Of a stretch of 5,676 bases of DNA, positions 1 to 5,676 are shown one piece after another; position 1 is the first letter of the stretch; every line of letters starts with the position of its first letter. This DNA comes from Archangium sp. (lineage in GTDB: Bacteria; Myxococcota; Myxococcia; Myxococcales; Myxococcaceae), in the NCBI GenBank assembly GCA_016793525.1, contig JAEUJT010000349.1, positions 1-5,676 of the forward strand, in the 5' to 3' direction. The notes beneath the pieces are model-generated. The model worked only from the letters and a program-made list of their open reading frames with translations, made no database searches and was not told the origin of the DNA. A program made the translations under genes and the position numbers.

Positions 1-2
1 GC

Positions 3-260
3 CGAGGTCGCGGCGACTACTTCTTCGACGGCTCGTTCAAGACCGAAGCTGGCGCGTGGCTCCCGACGACCGAATACCTGCGAGCGCGAAAGAACATCTG
101 CCAAGACTGGGCGAACGAGCCGCTCCGCTCGAACGGGCTGCGCGCCGTGTACGAGCTGAGCCACCCGTATTTCATCAAGATGTACCGGGAGGCGAAGTTC
201 AGACAGCTCGACGCCATGGCCAAGTTGCCCAACTTCAAGAAGCCGAGCTCCTCGAGCTAG
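3..260 (+). CDS. 3' end of an unrecognised protein-coding gene (partial)
   Basis: This reading frame is open from the left edge to a TAG at 258-260 and gives the last 85 residues of a protein whose start lies outside the window. Third codon positions are mostly G or C (TAC, TTC, GAC, CTG, AAG), as in the other genes here, which supports real coding. The tail is soluble in character. It is rich in aromatic residues near its start (around GDYFFDGSF), has a mixed charged helical stretch (YREAKFRQLDAMAKL) and ends in a short polyserine tail after Lys-Lys-Pro. There is no membrane segment and no motif I recognise, so no function is given. The next gene on the same strand starts only seven bases later, suggesting co-transcription. 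Confidence 0.7.
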   Translation, partial: RGRGDYFFDGSFKTEAGAWLPTTEYLRARKNICQDWANEPLRSNGLRAVYELSHPYFIKMYREAKFRQLDAMAKLPNFKKPSSSS

Positions 261-267
261 CCAGCGC

Positions 268-957
268 ATGCCTGACACCCGGAGACCCCCACCGCTGAGC
301 CGCCGCCAGGCGCGACGCGACCGCCGAGCGAAAGGCGAGGCCGTCGAGGCGCAAGCCAGCCACGATGAAGAAACGGCCCCGCCTCCACCCGAGCCCCCGG
401 TCATCGACGAGAGCTCGATCGCGTGGCGAGGCCCCCCCGACTCCGAGGTCGGCAAGCTCATGGCGCTGATGCGCCAGCGCATTCGGGCCCTCGAGGGCGG
501 GTCGATCATCATTCACCACGACTCCCCCGAGTCGCTGTTCGTGCGCGGCATTCTGGCGAACCGCGACATTCCCAACGAGAAGCTGTTTCAGCTTTCCCGG
601 GTGCCCATCGGCAAGATCTTCACCGAGCCGGGCGACGTGGAGTTCGTGATGAACAAGGTGCCCGAGGCGCGGTCGCTCCCGGTGCACAAGTTCACCATCG
701 CGCTGTTCTCGGGCGCCACCGGCATCGACGCGGTCGAGCTGTCTGACAAGTTCCCCGACCTCGGGCTGACCGGCGCGCCCGGCACCGGGCTCCTCTTCGC
801 GGCAAAGTCAGAGCGCGTGCAACGCTCGACGGCGCTGCACGACTTCACCGACTACCTGCGCAGCGCCGGGGTCGAGGGGCTCAACAAGGCGGTGTGGGGC
901 ACCGAAGACCGGGTGAAGTCGGCGGTGGTCAGCTTTGTTGGCGGAGGCCACTACTGA
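268..957 (+). CDS. Hypothetical protein with basic, proline-rich disordered N-terminus
   Basis: This 229-residue gene starts at an ATG seven bases after the preceding stop and ends at a TGA at 955-957. No good Shine-Dalgarno sequence precedes the ATG, so translation may be coupled to the upstream gene or the true start may be internal. Residues about 1-50 look disordered: an Arg-rich stretch (SRRQARRDRR, 11-20) is followed by an acidic and then proline-rich segment (APPPPEPP, 37-44). Residues about 58-229 look like a compact mixed alpha/beta domain, with a hydrophobic strand SIIIHHDS (79-86), a segment KFTIALFSGATGID (141-154) and a glycine-rich end (VGGGHY). There is no signal peptide or membrane helix. 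Codon use matches the neighbours, so the gene is likely real. I do not recognise the family. Its last 29 bases overlap the 3' end of the converging minus-strand gene. Confidence 0.8.
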   Translation: MPDTRRPPPLSRRQARRDRRAKGEAVEAQASHDEETAPPPPEPPVIDESSIAWRGPPDSEVGKLMALMRQRIRALEGGSIIIHHDSPESLFVRGILANRDIPNEKLFQLSRVPIGKIFTEPGDVEFVMNKVPEARSLPVHKFTIALFSGATGIDAVELSDKFPDLGLTGAPGTGLLFAAKSERVQRSTALHDFTDYLRSAGVEGLNKAVWGTEDRVKSAVVSFVGGGHY

Positions 958-2287
958 CCCTCCGGGGCCTCGCCTCGCCCATCACCGCGCGCTGCATGTC
1001 GACCACCGCTGGCAGATCGTCGAGGCATTGCCGCACCCGCCGGGGCGACGCCGGGTGGGGCACCCACACCAGGCTGCGCGCGCGAAGACACATCAGATCG
1101 GCGGAGTAGCCCAGCCGGCGCAGCGCGCAGCCCTCGTGCATGGCCCACTGCATGGTCGGGGCGTCGACGGGCCGCGCGAGCACGTGTCGAACGTGTGGCT
1201 CGAAGAGCGAGCGGTGCCGTCGCCACCAGTACTTGATGGAGAACCCCACCGGCACCGGCAGCGCGTCGTCGTCGTTCGGCATGAGATCGGTCACCAGGTC
1301 TCGCTCCAGCGGCGGGAGGTCGTCTTCTTCCTCCGCCTGGCCGAACCGGTTCGCGTCGATCCAAAAGTCGGAGTCGTCGAGCGGGATGCCGGTGATCGAG
1401 GCGAACCCCTCGCCAGCCACGCGCGCGATTCGCGGGTCTTTGTCGGCCATGAACTCGAGGCACACGTCGGCCGACGAGCGCCACCCCGAGTACCCCAGCG
1501 CCAGCAGCGCCGCCCGCCGCGTCTTCGGGTCGCTGCACTGCGAGGCGATGGCCTCACACTCGGCCCTCGAGCCAAGCCCGGCCACTCGCACCATGGCCGA
1601 GGCGACGCCCTGCGCGGCGAGCGCCTTGAGCCGCGCCCAAGCGGCCTCCGACGCCCACATCAGGGCCGTGTCGGCCGCCTCGAGCGCCGTCGCGACGTCG
1701 TCGGAGCGCACCTGGCGCTCGACCCAGGTGCGCACCGCGGCGTCTTCGAGCTCGGCGAGGCGCACCAGCCGCAGCGTCGCGGCCACCAGCACCGGGCCCT
1801 CCGCCTCGAGGCCCGCAACGAGCTCTTTTCCCGGGGGCAGGCAGCGCTGGGCGAGCAGCCGGAGCAGCAACGGCCAGGCCTCCCGGCTCCGGCGGAGGAA
1901 GCCAGTCAGGCCGATCTCACGCCGCCCGCTGTACCAGGGGAAAGCGGAGATGAGCGCTTCAGCGACGGGTGGATTCGCTGCGAGCTGGCCGAGCCGCTCG
2001 AAGTCTTTCTCGGAGTCGCACAGCTCGAGGTCGACCAGCGCCGCCGCCACCAACCGGTCGGTGTTCTCGACATCGTCGTAGGCAGGTATCAGCACCCGCT
2101 CACGCACCGGCTCGCCCAGCAACACCAGCGCATCGAGGTGGGCCGCCAGCCTTTTCGCGTCAGCCTCTTGATGGCGGAGCAACGTGCGGCGCGCCGACGT
2201 GAACCCCGAGGCGCTGGAACCGATCAAATACTCAACTTCGTCGAAGTGCTCTTCAACGACGCTCCACAGCACATTCGACCCCGGCAT
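929..2287 (-). CDS. TIGR02270 family HEAT-repeat protein (T6SS-associated family)
   Basis: The 452-residue product is an alpha-helical, Leu/Ala-rich cytoplasmic protein without signal peptide or membrane segment. The N-terminal part (VVEEHFDEVEYL, 10-21, then a helix with AHLDALVLLGEP, 49-60) matches the usual opening of TIGR02270 proteins. About residues 100-295 are helical HEAT-like repeats ending in DPRIARVAGEGFASITGIPL (284-303), the family's characteristic GEAFxxITG block. An acidic linker with PNDDDALPVP (337-346) and a WW pair (354-355) follow, also typical. Length fits the family (roughly 400-450 residues). The ATG directly follows the TAG of the upstream metalloprotease gene with no intervening base and no clear Shine-Dalgarno, so termination-reinitiation coupling is likely. 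The family's biochemical role is unknown to me; related genes recur near VgrG/DUF2169 loci. Here it could be a scaffold, an adaptor or, less surely, a partner that restrains the protease. Confidence 0.92.
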   Translation of the reverse strand: MPGSNVLWSVVEEHFDEVEYLIGSSASGFTSARRTLLRHQEADAKRLAAHLDALVLLGEPVRERVLIPAYDDVENTDRLVAAALVDLELCDSEKDFERLGQLAANPPVAEALISAFPWYSGRREIGLTGFLRRSREAWPLLLRLLAQRCLPPGKELVAGLEAEGPVLVAATLRLVRLAELEDAAVRTWVERQVRSDDVATALEAADTALMWASEAAWARLKALAAQGVASAMVRVAGLGSRAECEAIASQCSDPKTRRAALLALGYSGWRSSADVCLEFMADKDPRIARVAGEGFASITGIPLDDSDFWIDANRFGQAEEEDDLPPLERDLVTDLMPNDDDALPVPVGFSIKYWWRRHRSLFEPHVRHVLARPVDAPTMQWAMHEGCALRRLGYSADLMCLRARSLVWVPHPASPRRVRQCLDDLPAVVDMQRAVMGEARPRRVSSGLRQQS

Positions 2288-3709
2288 CTACTTAATTGGG
2301 TACGGGAGCTTGAGCCGCGTCATGCTCTTGATCGACATATCGGTCACGCACAACAACCGGAGGCAGTTTTCACAGAGCTTCACGTCGTCCATCTTCGTGT
2401 CGTTGTCTGAGTTCTGGTTGTCTCCGTACATCACGCACATCGCGCTCCCACAATGACGAGTGGGGTCATTCACCATGCCAGCCCCCGAGACACCGCGGTG
2501 CTTCGAGTACTCGGCGACTTCTTCGTCTGTTCCGATTCTTCGGAGCTTGAGCTGGTCCATGATGAGCCCGAGTGCGTGACCGAGCTCGTGAAACAGAATT
2601 GTGTAGTAGTACCCGAGATACTTCGCCTGGCGCGCCGCTTCGCTCTTGATCGGCGACTTCTCTTTTCGCTCATCGATGAGCGAGCCGTAGTTCATCACGA
2701 TGTACGGCGAGGGCTTCGCGGTTCCGTCGTAGTAGCCGAGCGCGGTGCTCCTCGCGCCGAACTGAACCGCCATTTGATCGATCTGAACCGAGACCCGCTT
2801 CGGGTTCTTGATCATGCCGGGGCTCCCCGGCTTGAGCCCGAGCGTCGTCAGCCCCTCGACGTCGTCAATGGAGGCCAGCTTCTTCTCGTGAATGTCGTAG
2901 AAGTCGACGTTCTTCCGAACATCGAGATCGGCGTAGTCGCCGAGCTCGTTGCTCACGCTCGCGTACTTGAAGTTCGTCGGGTCCAGGTCGAGGAGCGTAA
3001 ACGAGACCGACCGCCACGCCCGCCAGTCTGCTCCGTAGACCTCCCAGTCGTTGCCGGAACCGGTGCTGATATCGCAGTCGGAATAGTTCGCGAAAATCAC
3101 GCCAACCCGCGGAACGAGCTTGGGGTCGATGCCCTCGAAGGCGACATTCGCGGCGCGGTAGAGGTCACGGCCGTTTCGGTTTCTGATCAGCGGAATCTCG
3201 ACGTTCGTGTCGTTGACGACCTCGATGTACGCTTTTGCGAGGTCTTCGATGATCTTCGGCTTGAATTTGCTCCACGGCGCTTTTCGAAGCGGGTCTTTGT
3301 ACTTCATTTGCAGAACAGACACATACAGACGCCGCCACATGCGCACCGGCTTCGACTTGAACTTCGGCGCTTTCCACAACGGGTCTTCGTTGCCGATGTT
3401 GAACTCGTACCACACCAACGTTCCACCGATGGCGTTGGCCGCGCCTTCAATCGAAAAGGTCACCGAGCCATCGCCATCGGTAAACTTCTCTTTTGGCGGA
3501 TGGGCGTACTTTTTTTCTTTCGGGTACTTCTGCTCGAAGCAGAGCCGCCCGCGAACGCGCACACCAGCCTCTTTCGGCGCGATCTGTATCTTGAACGAAA
3601 CGCCGGTGCGGCCGTACGGCTTCTCGCCGTCGGGCTCGAGGTTCACGTACCAGCGAATCTCGCCGTCTTTGTCTGTCTTCTCGTTCGATGTCGCTTGACC
3701 GTCAGCCAT
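2288..3709 (-). CDS. Archaemetzincin-like zinc metalloprotease, candidate T6SS cargo
   Basis: The 473-residue product carries a zinc protease active site, HELGHALG at 374-381, with E375 as the probable general base. The canonical metzincin third ligand (position 384) is Met. Instead, 37 residues later comes H419-C420-x4-C425-x-M427, then x18 and C446-x2-C449. This matches the archaemetzincin signature (HExxHxxG, third His before the first Cys, Met-turn, four-Cys structural zinc site), interrupted by an insertion. Residues about 17-125 look like a beta-rich domain. An internal repeat (DPLWKAP 109-115, DPLRKAP 139-145) flanks an aromatic/basic segment (MWRRLYV, 124-130). There is no signal peptide or membrane helix. 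The ATG lies 27 bases after the upstream stop, with only a weak GAG-type ribosome site. Sampled 60-base stretches run about 45-55% GC against 70% or more in neighbours, suggesting separate acquisition. Protease chemistry is well supported; secretion and substrate are inferred or unknown. Confidence 0.9.
   Translation of the reverse strand: MADGQATSNEKTDKDGEIRWYVNLEPDGEKPYGRTGVSFKIQIAPKEAGVRVRGRLCFEQKYPKEKKYAHPPKEKFTDGDGSVTFSIEGAANAIGGTLVWYEFNIGNEDPLWKAPKFKSKPVRMWRRLYVSVLQMKYKDPLRKAPWSKFKPKIIEDLAKAYIEVVNDTNVEIPLIRNRNGRDLYRAANVAFEGIDPKLVPRVGVIFANYSDCDISTGSGNDWEVYGADWRAWRSVSFTLLDLDPTNFKYASVSNELGDYADLDVRKNVDFYDIHEKKLASIDDVEGLTTLGLKPGSPGMIKNPKRVSVQIDQMAVQFGARSTALGYYDGTAKPSPYIVMNYGSLIDERKEKSPIKSEAARQAKYLGYYYTILFHELGHALGLIMDQLKLRRIGTDEEVAEYSKHRGVSGAGMVNDPTRHCGSAMCVMYGDNQNSDNDTKMDDVKLCENCLRLLCVTDMSIKSMTRLKLPYPIK
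3254..3385 (-). repeat. Degenerate internal duplication within the metalloprotease gene
   Basis: Two copies of a 14-residue unit lie 30 residues apart in the protease: residues 109-122 (bases 3344-3385, DPLWKAPKFKSKPV) and 139-152 (bases 3254-3295, DPLRKAPWSKFKPK). They share DPL-x-KAP followed by an F-K and K-P core. The bases are also alike: both begin GACCCG and share AAAGCGCCG. The segment between them holds MWRRLYVSVLQMKYK. This may be a duplicated docking loop or chance similarity in a Lys/Pro-rich linker. Confidence 0.5.
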
Positions 3710-3736
3710 GTTCGTCTCGCTCGAATCTTACGCAGT

Positions 3737-4798
3737 CTACGCGGCGACCACCACGGGCCGGGGAGAGAGCTCGAAGACCGCCGCCCCTCTCAGGCCCGAC
3801 TCCGAGCTGGCCCACACCAGCGCATGAGACCCCTCGGCGTAGCCGCGATCGGCCGAGGCGAACGCCAATGACACCAACAGCGGGCCGGCGGCCGCTCCGA
3901 CGTCGCCCCAGCAATCGATGCCCGTGGTGAACTTGGTGGGCGCGGCGAGGTACGTGTCGACGCGCGTCGAGGCGTACAGATACTCTTGCGTTCGGTACCG
4001 CTCACCATTGACGTCACAGTAAATCGCGGTGACGGTCGCGTCTTTCGACTTCAGCGACGACTCGATCGCTTGGCGAAAGACCTGCGTCAGGCCCGCTCCG
4101 ACATTCACTGTATCAGAATAGATGACGTTCTTTTCGACGCCAGTGGCCACCGATGCGACTCGCATGAGAGCGGTTGATCGGTCATTCGTGCGTGGGTCAG
4201 CCGACGTCAGCAGCGCCGCGCCTCCCCCCTCACCTGGCGGGTACCCCCACTGGTTGCTCAGCGACGCCAACCGCCCCGAGGCGTCGAGCTGCATGAGGAA
4301 GCTCCGCTCGACCTTCGAATCGACCCCCGCCACCAAGGCATGTGACGCCGGCGTTCGCAGCGACTCGAAGGCCTGCTGGAGCGCCAGCAACCCGGCCGCG
4401 TTGCCCTTGGCGAACCCGTGAATGTCGGCGCGGAAACGCCCCCGCAGGTGGCCCGCCAGCGCGTCGATGATGTTCCGCTCGTCGGCCTGGGTGAAAAAGT
4501 CGTTGCGCTCCGGCAAGGCGATGAAGACCGGCAGCGTGTCTCGTTTGGTGACGTTTTCGAGCGCCTCGTCGACCGCGGAGATGAGCAGCGCCTTCAGCCG
4601 GTCGACCCGCTCGTCTGGCTCGAGCGTCGAGTCCATCGCGACCATCATCGGCTCGCCGGCGCTGTCGACGAGAAACGGGTGCTCGGCGATACGCGAGATA
4701 CCGGCGCGAACGGCGGCCGCGGCGAACGACGCTCGAAGGCCGACGGGGGTGCGCGCCCCGACCGCCACGACGTTGACCGAGGCTTGGCCGCTAGCCAC
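3737..4798 (-). CDS. Degenerate beta-ketoacyl synthase/thiolase-fold protein
   Basis: The 353-residue product resembles the thiolase-fold condensing enzymes. VNVVAVGARTPVGL (8-21) is the first strand and loop, DIHGFAKGNAAGLLAL (125-140) occupies the nucleophile-elbow region, HALVAGVDS (153-161) matches the VAGG strand, PPGEGGGAALL (187-197) matches the GEGAG block, and DVGAAAGPLLVSLA (299-312) matches the C-terminal GHxxGAAG block. The catalytic residues appear lost: no Cys at the elbow, CDVNGE (261-266) in place of HGTGT, and CWGDVG (296-301) without the second His. It is therefore probably a non-catalytic scaffold or binding protein. I chose a GTG start at 4798-4796 because a GAGGA ribosome site lies five bases upstream and homology begins just after it; an upstream ATG would add a non-homologous tail inside DUF2169. 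The start overlaps the DUF2169 stop by eight bases, indicating coupling. Such proteins occur beside DUF2169 genes, but their role is unknown to me. Confidence 0.82.
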   Translation of the reverse strand: MASGQASVNVVAVGARTPVGLRASFAAAAVRAGISRIAEHPFLVDSAGEPMMVAMDSTLEPDERVDRLKALLISAVDEALENVTKRDTLPVFIALPERNDFFTQADERNIIDALAGHLRGRFRADIHGFAKGNAAGLLALQQAFESLRTPASHALVAGVDSKVERSFLMQLDASGRLASLSNQWGYPPGEGGGAALLTSADPRTNDRSTALMRVASVATGVEKNVIYSDTVNVGAGLTQVFRQAIESSLKSKDATVTAIYCDVNGERYRTQEYLYASTRVDTYLAAPTKFTTGIDCWGDVGAAAGPLLVSLAFASADRGYAEGSHALVWASSESGLRGAAVFELSPRPVVVAA

Positions 4799-5676
4799 GT
4801 GGTTCCTCGACGACCAGCGTGTGCTCGATGTTCTCGAGTGAACGGCCGCACACGAACCGGCCGTGCCACACCGCAATCACCCGGCCCTCATCGGGCTCGA
4901 GGACAACGGTGTGGAGCTTCGGGCGGAGCTCCATCGGCTCGCGGTTGGCGACCGGGTAAAACTCGGTCAGGTACTTCAACCGCACCGGCGGGAGCACGAG
5001 CTCGAGGTGGCCCTTGGCGGTGAGGTTCGTCAACCGCACGGTGCCGGTGCCTGACCAGTGAGGCTCGATCTGCTGGTCGATCGGCGCGCACATGTTCCAC
5101 CGATGGTCATAGTCGTGCGGCAGGAGCGGCCGTCGATTCGCCTGCCATTCGTCGTCGTAGGTGCCAGCGTACAGCCGCCGCGGGAGCCAGTGGTTCCCCA
5201 GCGCCCCCAGACCCGCCGCGCGGTCGGCGCGCATGGGCTTGTCGGGGAACTCCACGTTGGGTGCCGCCTTGCCTACCAGGTGCTCTGGTCTGCGGGCATG
5301 GCCGACCCCGAGCGGGTTCGGAAAAAACGCGACGTGCTTCGCGGGATCGGGGTCTTGGGTGTCGGTGCCGCCATACGCGCGCTCGTATTCGAGCGGCACC
5401 TGCACGAACGCGCTGACCGGCGTCGGGCGAACCCCGCTGGCGCCCTTCTCGTAGACCCGGTCGCCTTTCACCTTCAGCACCTTGTCGAGGCCGCCCACCC
5501 GCAACCCGACGAGCACCTCTTTCGCCGGCCTCCCGCCCGGGGCGTAGGCGCTCCCGTTGACGATGATGTCGGTGCCCGGCTTGTCAAAATAGACATCACG
5601 TTCGTACTTGAGGCTGCTCGTCGCCGGGTCACCGCGGTGCTCTTCGGCCATCAGCACCGGGAGCTGATCGGCCGCG
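4791..5676 (-). CDS. DUF2169 domain protein, T6SS effector adaptor/chaperone (5' end outside window)
   Basis: The frame stays open to the right edge, giving 294 residues; about the first 40-60 residues of the family (usual opening strands of the domain) are missing, so the GTG at 5657 is not the start. Family blocks, in order: HRGDPATSSLKYERD (13-27), KPGTDIIVNGSAYAPGGRPA (32-51), VPLEYERAYGGTD (93-105), NPLGVG (120-125), APNVEFPDKP (138-147), GNHWLPRRLYAGTYDDEW (160-177), LLPHDYDHRW (184-193) and APIDQQ (197-202). This is an excellent match. DUF2169 proteins are cytosolic adaptors that load effectors onto the T6SS VgrG/PAAR tip; in Agrobacterium one serves the DNase effector Tde2. Here it heads the visible part of the operon and would serve a downstream cargo, most plausibly the metalloprotease. 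Stop TAG at 4793-4791 lies inside the next gene's start region. Confidence 0.95.
   Translation of the reverse strand, partial: AADQLPVLMAEEHRGDPATSSLKYERDVYFDKPGTDIIVNGSAYAPGGRPAKEVLVGLRVGGLDKVLKVKGDRVYEKGASGVRPTPVSAFVQVPLEYERAYGGTDTQDPDPAKHVAFFPNPLGVGHARRPEHLVGKAAPNVEFPDKPMRADRAAGLGALGNHWLPRRLYAGTYDDEWQANRRPLLPHDYDHRWNMCAPIDQQIEPHWSGTGTVRLTNLTAKGHLELVLPPVRLKYLTEFYPVANREPMELRPKLHTVVLEPDEGRVIAVWHGRFVCGRSLENIEHTLVVEEPRG
4804..4808 (-). promoter_or_regulatory. Shine-Dalgarno GAGGA of the thiolase-fold gene
   Basis: On the minus strand GAGGA is followed by five bases (ACCAC) and then GTG. It sits inside the last codons of the DUF2169 gene. This site decides the start of the downstream gene: no comparable sequence precedes the alternative upstream ATG near 4876. 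Confidence 0.75.

Noticed and set aside
935..2410. 491-residue open frame on the + strand opposite the TIGR02270 gene
   Set aside because: It is antisense to a well-supported family member, is dominated by Arg, His, Pro and Gln, and shows no domain. Long antisense frames are expected opposite genes with high third-position GC.
2558..2590. Canonical HExxHxxGxxH/D metzincin or snapalysin site
   Set aside because: The position for the third ligand is Met384, with Asp at 385 out of register, so the plain motif is not met. The later H419-Cys block gives a better explanation.
3710..3736. Terminator or promoter between the thiolase-fold and metalloprotease genes
   Set aside because: The 27-base gap has no stable inverted repeat with a T-run and is too short for a recognisable promoter.
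2453..3871. 472-residue open frame on the + strand opposite the metalloprotease
   Set aside because: The protein is rich in Arg, Val and Asp without any motif, while the opposite strand encodes clear zinc-binding and Cys motifs. It runs across the boundary of two real genes.
4799..4876. Extended N-terminus of the thiolase-fold protein from an ATG at 4876
   Set aside because: The extra 26 residues have no similarity to the fold, lie entirely inside the DUF2169 gene, and the GTG at 4798 has a good GAGGA site five bases upstream.
5655..5657. GTG at 5657 as the start of the DUF2169 gene
   Set aside because: The frame continues open to the window edge (AADQLP before it), and the DUF2169 domain normally has a further N-terminal stretch of roughly 50 residues.
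1..5676. tRNA, rRNA, CRISPR array, insertion sequence or attachment site
   Set aside because: I saw no regularly spaced repeats, terminal inverted repeats, transposase motifs or RNA-gene-like folds; nearly all bases are explained by coding sequence.

Overview
The window is GC-rich and gene-dense, with strong G/C at third codon positions, GTG as well as ATG starts, and overlapping or abutting genes. Together with a TIGR02270-type HEAT-repeat protein (a family described chiefly from myxobacteria, Geobacter and Pseudomonas) beside a DUF2169 protein, this suggests a Myxococcota (deltaproteobacterial) chromosome. That placement is inferred from gene families and composition; no rRNA or other marker is present.

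Layout. On the + strand at the left edge are the 3' end of an unrecognised gene (to 260) and, seven bases later, an unrecognised 229-residue gene (268-957). The rest is a compact minus-strand operon read from right to left: a DUF2169 protein whose 5' end lies beyond the window (5676-4791); a degenerate ketoacyl-synthase/thiolase-fold protein starting at a GTG overlapping the DUF2169 stop (4798-3737); a 473-residue zinc metalloprotease with an archaemetzincin-like signature (3709-2288); and a TIGR02270 HEAT-repeat protein whose ATG directly follows the protease stop codon (2287-929). The two strands converge tail to tail with a 29-base overlap, so no intergenic terminator can separate them. No gene-free stretch longer than 27 bases was found.

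How the genes may work together. DUF2169 proteins are known adaptors/chaperones that load effectors onto VgrG/PAAR tips of type VI secretion systems (T6SS), and TIGR02270 proteins recur in similar loci. The metalloprotease has no signal peptide, sits in the cargo position of this operon and is clearly lower in GC than its neighbours, which fits an exchangeable T6SS cargo. The module DUF2169 / thiolase-fold pseudoenzyme / archaemetzincin-like protease / TIGR02270 is the most interesting content here. The T6SS assignment is inference, because no VgrG, PAAR, Hcp or sheath gene lies in the window.
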